Assembly (NCBI GenBank): GCA_030144725.1
Contig: JASKMD010000014.1
Location: 5,674,253-5,738,252 of the forward strand
DNA: 64,000 nt
Direction: 5' to 3'
DNA from: Haematococcus lacustris
Taxonomy: Eukaryota > Chlorophyta > Chlorophyceae > Chlamydomonadales > Haematococcaceae
Part shown: positions 51,504 through 62,200 of the stretch, one piece after another
Layout of the letters: each line of letters begins with the position of its first letter
Position numbering within the stretch: the stretch's first letter is position 1
Translations under genes and position numbers: made by a program
The notes under the pieces: generated by a model
What the model was told of the DNA's origin: nothing
The model's database searches: none
What the model saw: only the letters and a program-made list of their open reading frames with translations

Positions 51504-52923
51504 ATGTCGAGCTCCCGTGTGTACGTCGGCAACTTGCCCCTGGACGTGAGAGAACGAGAAATAGACGATCTGTTCTACAAGGTAGGACGGCAGCTTCTCT
51601 GTGTTGACTGGAACACAACATGCAGGGACATAATCCGCTGACGTGCTGTTTGAAATGTATGCTTGCAGTATGGACGCATCCGTGGCATAGACTTGAAAAC
51701 ACCTTCTCGCCCCCCAGCCTTTGCGTTCATTGACTATGGTAAGCAAAGGCAGCTCCAGTGCACCATTCATCATTGTTGTGCTGCTTACAACCAGCAAGCA
51801 TACACTTAAGCATGTGCATGTGCATACGCAGAGGATCCTCGCGATGCCGCTGATGCTGTGCGCGGACGGGATGGCTATGATTTCTATGGCAGTCGCATTC
51901 GAGTGGAGCTGTCTCACGGGGGACGAGGCGGCCTCAGCAGTGACCGCTATGGTGGTGGTGACCGCTACGGCGGTGGTGGCAGCAGGGGCAGGGACGACTA
52001 CCGGGGGGGCAGCGCTTCTGCTGGCCTAGGGCCCAGCCCCTTTGGCCCGTCACGCAGAACAGACTTCCGAGTCATTGTCACAAACTTGCCGCTCAGTGCC
52101 TCATGGCAAGATCTGAAAGACCACATGCGCAAAGCTGGAGACGTGACCTTCACCCAGGTGTGAGCAGTGCGTCAGCCAGCAGCTGGTGTGCGACTGCCAG
52201 CAAACCTGTTGCCAGTAGGTTGTGATGTAACATAGAGCAGCAGCCGTGTGTTGGCATACATCACAAATTGAGCAGCGGTGTGACTAACATCTGTTGCTAG
52301 CAGTCAGTGGCTGTGTTGGCAGGTATAGAGTCATTGGCGCTGCGCGTTATGGCTCTGGCTACGTCACACTATGGTGCAGGTCATGAAGGACGGCAGAGGC
52401 GGCAACATGGGTTTGGTGGACTTCAGCACCATGGATGACATGCAGACGGCTTTGCGCAAGCTAGACCAATCGGAGTTCCGCAACCCGTTTGATAAGACCC
52501 TTATTCGAGTGAAGGAAGACCGAGGTGGCGGTGCTGCTGGCGGGGGCAGCTCTGCAGGGCGAGGGCGGTCTCGCAGCCGCAGCAGGTGAGCAGATTGTCA
52601 ACCCTAGTAGCAATTCACTCTTGCAATGGATGGCTGGCATGACTTTGCTATGTGTTGTGTAGTGCGCTCCTGCTTCACTGAGCAAAGTGCATGTAGACAT
52701 GCCAGTTTCACTTAACCATTTGTGGCAATGTGTGCCATCTTGCCATGCACACTGCTGCGCACTGCGCAGGTCCCGCAGCCGCAGCCGGACCCGCAGCCGA
52801 ACCCGGTCGCCTGTCAAGTCTGACCGCAGCCGCAGCAAGAGTCTGAGCAAGAGCCGCAGCCGCAGCAGGAGCCGCAGCAGATCTGCAGAGCCGGCAGGGG
52901 CCAGCCCAGCCAGGAGCGATTGA
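51504..52923 (+). CDS. SR34: SRSF1/SR34-type serine/arginine-rich splicing factor
   Basis: Five exons join in phase: 51504-51581, 51669-51738, 51832-52157, 52380-52585, 52770-52923 (TGA). RRM1 starts at residue 4 with RNP2 VYVGNLP, then [11 protein letters not shown] and RNP1-like [11 protein letters not shown] Gly/Arg linker follows ([20 protein letters not shown]). RRM2 carries [30 protein letters not shown] is the invariant heptapeptide region that defines SRSF1-type pseudo-RRMs. The C-terminus is an RS domain ([24 protein letters not shown]). These proteins bind exonic enhancers and help define splice sites in the nucleus. Structure and length (about 275 aa) are normal for the family. Confidence 0.95.
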
Positions 52924-53079
52924 GTCACCAGCCAGGCAGGGATGTGGCAGTTGCTATGTTTGCGCCTGGAACCTCTAGGCCTGGAACCTCTAGACCAAAG
53001 CACTCCCCTCCCACTCAGGCTGCCAGCCCCCTTGGATGAATGGATGATGATACCGGCTGTACACTGTACCAGCTGTACA

Positions 53080-53365
53080 CTGTCTGTGCCATCCTGGCCA
53101 TCGCATCTGGTGCACTGAAGTAATTGACGCAGCTCCTAGTAGTAGGGGAATGCACTGAAGTTAATGAGGGGTGTAATCAATGGGGTAATGAAGTTTAATC
53201 ATTGGGTATGCAAACTCTGTGAGAGCCTATGTCGACCCCTGGCTCAGACCCAAGCAAGGGGGTTTGTAGTCGTCAAGGGTGCGACCGAGGATGCTACAAT
53301 TAGTAGCGGAGTGGGATTACCCACAGCCCAACATGTTGTTCCTTGTTGAATGAGTTTTGTTGGCC
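53080..53365 (+). repeat. Dispersed transposon-family fragment
   Basis: The first 180 bp match 28498-28680 in direct orientation; the next 100 bp match 40556-40670 inverted. It links those scattered pieces into one element family. No intact frame. Confidence 0.7.
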
Positions 53366-53414
53366 TGGAACCTCTAGGCAAGCGTGGGATTGAATGATGT
53401 CGAGTTCACCCAAG

Positions 53415-53513
53415 GTCCTGCCGCACCATTCTGAGTGGTCCCGCTAGTTATCCCTAGTGGTGCCTAGTGGTGCGACTCAATGGAGGCCCTAGTGAGGTAC
53501 GAGGGGGCTGAAT
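53415..53513 (+). repeat. Dispersed hairpin repeat, copy j (right half)
   Basis: GAGTGGTCCCGCTAGTTATC, then GACTCAATGGAGGCCCTAGT, GAGGTACGAGGGGGCTG. The left half is missing. Confidence 0.7.
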
Positions 53514-53855
53514 GATGATGAGGCCATTTGCGGGCCTTGATATTGTCAAAAAACTAATGAGCTCTTCTGCGCTCAGTGTGTTTTCTTCCATTTCAGTACA
53601 CAATTGCTGCGTGGAGGTGTTGCGATTGATCTGGTTGACTGTGTGCCGGATTTAGTAGCAGTAGATATTTCACACCATATTCGCCGTTGACTAACAGTGC
53701 CCCTTAGGTGGTGATTTGATACCCAAAGCAGGCGCCTGAATCTGACTGGGTTAAACGCGAATAACTCATGTCTTGATTGCTTCATCACATTCGTAAGGCT
53801 TGGATAGCGTGGGCCAGTCTCCCGAAGCCAAGGATTATGAACAACTGCAGATAGG

Positions 53856-54305
53856 CAGTGATGGGTAATACGTGTATCGATACAGGAAATACAAGAAAAT
53901 ACAAGAAAAACGTGTATGTTCTGTATCGATACAATACAGCGATACAGAGGCAACATGTCACGCGGGGAAGGAGCAGCTAGGAGCAGCGCAGCCAGTCTCG
54001 CAGCCTGTCCTTGATGGCTGGCAGGACGGCGACGGCGGAAAGTCAGGGCCTCCCAATTTTGATGTTCTTGCATGTAAAACCGGCACATGCGACCGACTTC
54101 TCCGGGAGCAGGCCGATGGCTTTAGCACCGCGCGGCATGGCTTTAGCGCGGACTCTTGTTGTGGCAGTAGCCAGCAGCTGCTTCGAAGGCATCCACGCAA
54201 CTTGCCGGCCGGCAAAGGTATTTTTTGATGAGATACGTGTATTTATGTATTATACAAAAAATACGTATCGGTATCGATACACGTATCTTGTATTACCCAT
54301 CACTG
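53856..54305. mobile_element. hAT-type MITE
   Basis: 450 bp with imperfect terminal inverted repeats starting CAGTGATGGGTAATAC at the left and ending GTATTACCCATCACTG at the right, flanked by a perfect 8-bp direct repeat CAGATAGG (53848-53855 and 54306-54313). 8-bp duplications and CAGTG-type ends are typical of hAT elements. Subterminal regions are rich in GTATCGATAC. No transposase frame, so it is non-autonomous. Confidence 0.9.
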
Positions 54306-54611
54306 CAGATAGGTGGTGCAAGAAATCACTCAGTGCCAGAAGCTGGCACCCGAGCTCATTATGCTGGGTACAAGCTGTTGAGGAATACCACTCCGTCTTC
54401 GAGGACACAGTGCAGGTACAGGGCATGCGTCATGGAGCATGTAGACATATCCTCGTCGCCGAGTGATGGTTAAATTTTGCTCCAAGAAGCTATTGTGCCG
54501 TAGCCACTGCTTGCTACTCGTGCACCACAGCGCTCAGCGGAACACTTCTTCGCACGCACGGGCCATTCTACTTGCTGCACACACCGCATCGCCTTGCAAA
54601 CCCGTCAAGGC

Positions 54612-55419
54612 ATGGCGGCGTCACCGTCCAAGAGACGGGAGCAGGATTTGATGAAGCTGTCAGTGTGGCAAAGCTGTGTGTGAAGCCCTAGCTGCACGGC
54701 TCTCATTTTTATGGGCTCTGACTGCTGCCACAACAGGGTCATGTCTGACTGGCCCGTCGAGTTATGCGACGACAATACCAGCGAATTTACCGTGGTGTTC
54801 CACGGGCCGAAAGATAGTGAGTGGCACTCTTCAGTAGCGAAACAGACGCGGGGTGTCCAAACTGGACTCTGACATGGTGCGCGGTCTCCCTGACTGAGCA
54901 AGGTTTGGTGCTCAACACATGGCGTGCTGATGCAGGCCCATACGAGGGAGGCACTTGGAAAGTCCATGTGGAGCTGCCAGATGCCTACCCTTACAAATCC
55001 CCTTCCATAGGGTTTGTCAACAGAATCTTCCATCCTAATGTTGACGAAACGTGAGCAACAGATTACTGTCACTGATTTTGCACCCCAGCTCCCACTAGAG
55101 TTTGACAATTTTCTGGTCGGTGTGTGTTGCAGGGCAGGTTCTGTATGCTTGGACGTAATCAACCAAACATGGAGCCCCATGTTCGGTGAGACTAGCTGCA
55201 CACATGTTTCAGCACTGAGTGCCACAACCTATGCTTCGCACTTGTGTAGAGTGCAGTGGCTGGATTGGTTGCCGTCCCCCGCCCCCCCTGCTGCTGCTCC
55301 CTCAACCAAGCTTGCCACTTCCTCTCCACCCCCTCATAGCCTCGCAGCATGCCCTCAGCCCTGATGGTGTGCTGCATGTCTGCCTGACAGACTTGCTGAA
55401 CGTTTTTGAGGTGTTCCTG
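54612..55419 (+). CDS. UBE2H: UBE2H/UBC8-type ubiquitin-conjugating enzyme E2 (3' end in gap)
   Basis: Exons 54612-54658, 54737-54816, 54936-55050, 55133-55185 and 55391-55419 join in phase and run into the gap. [16 protein letters not shown] is followed by [48 protein letters not shown] and the active-site region [15 protein letters not shown], then [10 protein letters not shown]. The Cys in [10 protein letters not shown] is the catalytic residue; the INQTW stretch is characteristic of the UBE2H/yeast Ubc8 group, which works with the GID/CTLH ligase in budding yeast and animals. The last helices are missing in the 500-N gap. Confidence 0.9.
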
Positions 55420-55919
55420 NNNNNNNNNNNNNNNNNNNNNNNNNNNNNNNNNNNNNNNNNNNNNNNNNNNNNNNNNNNNNNNNNNNNNNNNNNNNNNNNN
55501 NNNNNNNNNNNNNNNNNNNNNNNNNNNNNNNNNNNNNNNNNNNNNNNNNNNNNNNNNNNNNNNNNNNNNNNNNNNNNNNNNNNNNNNNNNNNNNNNNNNN
55601 NNNNNNNNNNNNNNNNNNNNNNNNNNNNNNNNNNNNNNNNNNNNNNNNNNNNNNNNNNNNNNNNNNNNNNNNNNNNNNNNNNNNNNNNNNNNNNNNNNNN
55701 NNNNNNNNNNNNNNNNNNNNNNNNNNNNNNNNNNNNNNNNNNNNNNNNNNNNNNNNNNNNNNNNNNNNNNNNNNNNNNNNNNNNNNNNNNNNNNNNNNNN
55801 NNNNNNNNNNNNNNNNNNNNNNNNNNNNNNNNNNNNNNNNNNNNNNNNNNNNNNNNNNNNNNNNNNNNNNNNNNNNNNNNNNNNNNNNNNNNNNNNNNNN
55901 NNNNNNNNNNNNNNNNNNN
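55420..55919. other. Assembly gap (500 N)
   Basis: Placeholder-length gap. The E2 gene's end and the P450 gene's start, both on the plus strand, fall in it. Confidence 0.95.
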
Positions 55920-58900
55920 AGTGACGCCAGCTACAGTCGCCGCAATGCTGCTGGTGAGTGCGGACAGGAGCGCACAGGCGGACACGAAGCCGGTGTGCGT
56001 CACCCGCGGTCTCCTGCCTGCCACGCCTCCCGCACGCTCATGTCTCAGCGCCCACCACCCTCCCACTCTCCTCGTGCCTGCATGCCCCATTGCCAGCCCC
56101 CCGCCTTCCCTCCCTAGCTGCTGCATGCCCCAGCTTGTTCAAGATTCGCCTTCTGTTGCAACTGCCCTGCTGGCATTGCCCTGCCCCACCTTGCTCGCCT
56201 GCCCAGCTAGCCTACATCGCCTTGTACCCTGACGCTCGGTGGCAGTATCGCGCCATCCCTGGGCCTGTGGGCCTACCCCTGGTGGGCAATTTGCTGTCCA
56301 TACTGGGCCAAGGCCGGGACATCACCAGCTACATGCAGGAGTGCGGGCAGCGCTACGGCCCTGTGTTCAAGGTGCGTGTGCTGGCGGCTGGGCTGCTGGG
56401 CATATGTCTGGGCTGCTGGGCATGGGGCAAGGCAGTGGCAGCTGTGTGCCACATGAGGTTCAGTGCGCTGGGCTTAGCTGGGCTGTCAGCACTGGAGCAG
56501 CAGCGGCAAGCCCTGGTTGACACTATGGGCAAAGGCATGCACCAGGGGGGTATGGCAAAGGGGCATGTGATGGTATGCACAGCAGCCCAGCCGTATGCCC
56601 AGCAGCCCAGCCACATGCCCAGCATTGAGCAGGGGTCTAAGTGTTCAGGCTTGGCAGGCAGGCAGGCAGGCATGGCAAGCAATCCTGCTTGCACTGGCGG
56701 GTGGCATCTGTAGGTCAGTACAACCAGCATGCCCAGTAGGGAACTAAGCCCTGCTTGCAACCCTGCTGTTAAGGGCGTTTGTGTGTGCAGGGCAGGGTGA
56801 GTGCAGGGCAATCAGCACCCCCTGTAAGGTACTAGGCATCACCGGCGCTGCAGTGGCCCCAAGCCCTGCCCTCAATAGATACAGTATCCTCAGTGAATAG
56901 GCTACCTCAGGTGGATGGTGCCAGGGCTGCCATACACAGATAAATGCCTAAGTTGAGCCACTTTCTTCCAGAAAACAGTGTAGTCTCACAACGGGTTGGC
57001 TGCTCGGCAAGCAACTCATACCCACGTGTAGAGCTTGAAGTCTACTACCCGTCAGTGCCCATGTCTTTTCACGAGTCAAAGTGGTTGGGCAGCTGCAGCC
57101 CGGAAAGTGGAGGCCACCCGAAAACATGGGTTTTCAAACTAAAGTAACCTAAGTTGAGCCAGCCCCTTCACATCCAACTCTCACAGACACTTGCTACCCC
57201 CACTTCAGGCATGTCATTACTATGGGGTTGAGGCCCTGATGGCACCAAAAATCCACATAAAAGCTGTGTTGTGAGTCGAAAGCTAATGCATCACGATGTG
57301 CCCCCCCCCCCTACACGCGAGCCCCTCCGCCATACTTCGCTGCCCTCATGGAAAGCTGCTCTTCCAGCTCATGCCTGTCGTAGAACTGGTCCACTGCCCG
57401 GAAATACAGCGGAGGTTGCTCCTCCATTGAGCAACTAACAGCTGCATCCATCATATCGTTGGTCACATGTAGGCAATTCCATGGTGTTAGAGTCACCATG
57501 CTCTTGCCAGCTTGGATGCAGGCTTTGGCAGCTGCCAGCAGCTGCTACTTGTTGGGGCGGTATAGGCGTTGTTGGGGGGGTCTTGGCAAACGCACGCTTC
57601 AATGGCTTTGTTTAGTATGGTTTATTATGATATTAATTCATACTAATAAATTCATTATTATTTCAATGGCTTCATTTGCTGCTCGGGCTTGCATCAGGGA
57701 AGGAGTGTGGCAGGCCCTTGCTCACACGGAACTCGCAGGCCCACTGCACTGCTCCAAGGAGGTCCAATCTGGTCACACCCCTACCCTGCGCTTTGGCCCC
57801 CTTGACAATGTTGACCAGCTGCATCTCCTCTGCCTCAATCAAAGCTGTCGGTCTCCACCTTGTAGCAACCCTACCCCCCATGTTGATAAAGTCGCTGAGG
57901 GTGGAGCGGCTGACTCCATGCTGTTGGGCCAGGGCACGCAATGAAGGGAGCGCAGTGCCCCTGGGGTGCTTGAAGTAGGCTTTGATGGCAGCGGCCAGCT
58001 TGCCAGCCCCCAAGGCTTTGTCAGCAGAAGCCTTGCTAGACGCCCTCAAAGGCTTGGCGGGTGGGAGGGCCATCGGGGTTGGGGCTGGGGCTGCAGGTCA
58101 GGTCAAGTGCAAGCCAAAATTTGCTGCATGGGCCATTTTCATGCCCGATTCCGCGCGTGCCCCGGCACGTAAGCGGCAGCAAGGCGAAGCGCACCCAGTG
58201 CCGCGGTTGTGACGCCCACCGAAGAGTCTGGAAGTGCGGCGCAGGCGGCGCAAGAAGCTCAGGGCTGGCGGGGCGCGGCCTTAAGCCGTTGGGCGGTTAA
58301 AATGGGTGGAAGCGGCGAAGTCCAGATCTCACCAGCCGACCTGCCATTGCATGGCGCGACCCTTCAACCACCGTCGCAACCACCTCTAGCGGTGGTGCGC
58401 GGAAAAAAATCGCGGGGTTTCACCCAAGAACCAAGAGATCGCGATGTTTGGGGTGGCTCAACTTAGGCATTTATCTGTGTACAGGCAGTGGTGGCTTACT
58501 GGAGTGTGCAGCCAGGGCTGTAGTTACGGGAGGAGGCCCCCTTGCAAATTCCCAGCTATATCAGCCATGACCAGCAGTCATTTGTCACGGCTTGCAGCTG
58601 TTTGGCTAAGACCATGCTTGCATGCAAGCCGGTGTGAACACATGGCCAGTACCTACAAATCATTGATCATGGGTCACAGGGGTCACTCTTGATTTCACGC
58701 ATGCCTGGCGGTTGCTGGCCTCAGATCTGGTTTGGCTGCAAGCCCTGGGTGTTTGTGGCGGAGCCAGAGGCGGCCAAGCGCCTGATGTCCCGCCTCATGG
58801 CCAGGCCCAGCCTGCGAGGCTTTGCCCTCATGACGGACAGCCAGGCACACATCATCGACCAGGGGCTGCTCACGCTCAAGTAGGTGACGGCCTTCATGGT

Positions 58901-59186
58901 CTGCCTTCTCACCCCACACCTCTTTCGCTCTCTCCCCTCCCCTTGCTCTTCCTTCCTCCTGCCCTTCAGCACCCTCCTCCCCTCCCCTCCCCTCCCTCCC
59001 CCTCTCCTCACCCTCCCCTCATCTTATCCTTCCCACCCATAATCCCTCCCCTCCCCTCCCACACCCCTCCCACACCCTGTCAGCTAATGGAAAGGGCACC
59101 TGCCCTCCCTGCCTGCCCTCGCTGTGGCTGCTATCCCTGATGCTGATGCCATACCAACCACTGCTGCTGTGCTGCCTGCCGTCAAC

Positions 59187-59219
<33 letters not shown>

Positions 59220-62200
59220 GCAGTGGCCCCGCCTGGCGTGTTGCCCGTAAGGCGTTTGAGGCAGTGGTAATGCACAAGGACACGGTGGCCCTGCACCTGG
59301 AGGTCATGGAGCAGGTCAGGGGGGCTGGGGGCTGACAGCACCCGTACTGGCCACCCTAATGCAGGCAGGCAGGGAATCCACACGCGGTGGTAGTTCCCTC
59401 CATGAGGCTCACATGCTGTGATACATTGCTAGCTTTGGCGACCCACTGCTGACAAGCTGGTAGTGCACCAAGTATTGAACATGAGCAGCACAGTGTGTAG
59501 GTGTCGTCAGCTGGTGTAGTGAGCACATGTAGGCAACTGCTCTGTGCATTCCTCCACACATTGCCTCTACTGGCCACTGCAGCAGGTGTGAGAGTGTGAG
59601 GGTGTGAGGGTGAGGGTGTGAGTGTGAGGTTACTCACCCACTTCCCTCTCGTAAGTGCAAGCACTACGCAAATATTGGTGCTCTTGCTGCCTGCCTCCAC
59701 TCATTCCCTGGCCTCCTTGTCCCCAATATGCAGTGGCACCTGCCTGATGGCTGCCGCTGCTGCTACTGCCTGCTACCAGCTGCTGTTGCCTGCTGCTGCT
59801 TCCCACTGCTAGCTGCTGCCAGCTGCTGCCGCCTGCTGCTGCTTCCCACTGCTACCGCGGTGGGCCCCTTCCTATCACTGTCCCTGGCTTCTTTGTTCTT
59901 GTACATCATCAGCTCCACCCTGCTGCTGACCTGCTGCCATTTACCCTCTAACACTGAGCACTCGCTATGGCCTTCACCACATCCACTCCCACACACTGCT
60001 GGCTGCCTGCTGCTGCCCTGCTGCCTGCAGTGTGTGGCCCGGCTGCTGGCTCGGTTGGCTCGCGCCACGGCTGCAGGCGGAGGGGACGGCGCCATTGTGA
60101 ACGTGGCTCCCCTCATGGGCGACCTCACCATGGATGTGGTGGGCAGCTGCGTGTTTGGCGTGGCCTTCAACACCCAGGTCAGGTGGCTGGGCGGCAAGTC
60201 GCAAACAATCATACAATGCAATTTTTCATTTAGCAGCAAAGCAATAAAGCAAACAACTATGTGACCTGCACCCTTAATCTGATATGACCCACCACTGTGA
60301 CACGCAATCGACGGGATAGCTGTTTACCATACTTTTGATCTTGGCTTCATCCTCAAAAGATAACGTCGTTCCAGTCATGGAAATAGTGAACAACAATGCT
60401 TTGGGGGTTCTAGTTTTTAAGACATTGCGATTTGGCAACGAGAGTGTTATCTTTTTTCCCCATCGTACTATTCAATCTTCTTATGTCTCCTTTTCTATCT
60501 TCTTCCTCTTGTTCTGCCCCCTCGCACCCCCTCTTCCCCTGACCCGCCCTGCCCAGCCCCTGCACCCAGCAGGGGCCCAGGCCTGCGCCGCCTGACCCTG
60601 CCCTCAGGAGGCTGACCTGGGTCTGACTGCCGGCCGCCAGCTGTTCACCTCGGGGGAGGAGGGCGCGGGCAGCCTCACCCTGCCACACACACCCCAGGAG
60701 CTAGTGGAGGCCTGCCACTTCTTCTTCGCTGCGGTGGGCGGGGTGGGGTGGGGTGGGGTTGTGAAAAACGGGCCCAGCTGGGTTGTTGACGGACTTGGGT
60801 TATGGTTGTGGGGTGTGGGGGGATTGTGGGTTTGAGGTAGAGGTCGGCAATGTGGGGTTGGGGTTGGGAGGGCGGGGTGTGTGTGGCCTTCCTTGCCCCC
60901 CAGCCTCATCTACAGCTACGGTTTTGATCCCTCAGTTCTGCAGGCAGCCTACCCCACAGCCCCTGGCCCTCCCCTATGTTGTGTCCAGACTAAAATAGAC
61001 AAGGCATCGCTCTGGGTGGGCGTAGCCACGGTGCTGCCCGCCCCCTGGTTTGACGCAGTCAGGTGAGAGTGGGGTGGCTCAGCGCATCGCAAGCTGCATC
61101 GCAAGCTGCATCACACCATTTGCTCTTGCCCCAGCTTTTGTTGCCCGAGCACAACCCGACCCCAGCACATGGCGCCTAGCACCTGATGAAGCCTGGCTCT
61201 GACGCTGAGCCGGCTCATCTGATCAGGCTGAGCAGGCCGCAGGGTTCAGCTATAGGGTGCCCATGCTTGCGGAAGTTGACGGTGTCGCAAGTGGGTGTCC
61301 AGTGAGTCGGCAGCGTGTCAACACACTGAATGAGGAGCAACGCAGGGCTGCTGGTGTCAAGGGTGTTGAGACAGTGTCTAAGCAGTGGCTGTCAAATTAC
61401 GCTGTGTCTGCCTAGAGGTTTGTGACTCAGGGTGAGGTAACAAGGGCTGCAGCACAGGGCCAGGTCAGGCCTCAGGCAGCTAGGCACACCTAGGCACAGG
61501 GCCTGACCCGTTCGACCCTGAACGCACAGCCAGTGGTGTTAAGGAAGGTGCTCCAGCGCAGCACCAGCCCCAGCCTCATGTTGAGAGCTGAGCAGGCTGA
61601 GCAGGCTGGGGGCTCCTGGTCCAGGCGCTCTTGGTCCAGGACTGGGCAGGCAGAGCAGAGCAGGCAGCTGCACTTCACCCCAGGCGCTTCGGTCGGTGCG
61701 CTGAGCTGACCAGGCTGAGCTTTAGGGTGACCTGATAGAGGACGTACACAGCCGCAGGGTGGTGTGGCAACCCGCATCGTGGTTCAGCAGCACTCTGGTC
61801 CAGGCGCTGCGGCTGCTGATGGTGCTTGCAGGCGGCTGGCCTGCCTGCTGCCAGATGAGGGGCAGCGCAAGACCCTGCACTGCCGCCAGGTCATCATCGA
61901 CACCTGCAAGGCACTGATAGCGGCATGGGAGCAGGACCACCCTCCCCCAGCCGCCACTGCCCAGGGGATGGTCCTTGCTACCACTACCTCCACTACCTCC
62001 ACTACTACCCTGCCAGCCTCAGCTGACGCTGCTGCTGCTGCTGCTGCTGCTCCCCCCATCGCCAGAAAGCCGGTCAGCAGGATCAAGTGAGCTGGGTGGG
62101 GTGCAGCACAGGGGGGGCTAAGCAGGGGTGGTGGGTGGGTGGCAGTTGGAGTGGTTATGATGGTAGTTGTGGTTGTGGTTGTGGTGGAGCATGGGGAGCT

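Noticed and set aside
53872..54228. Open frame inside the hAT MITE as a transposase remnant
   Set aside because: No hAT dimerisation or catalytic motif is visible; it begins in the subterminal repeats.
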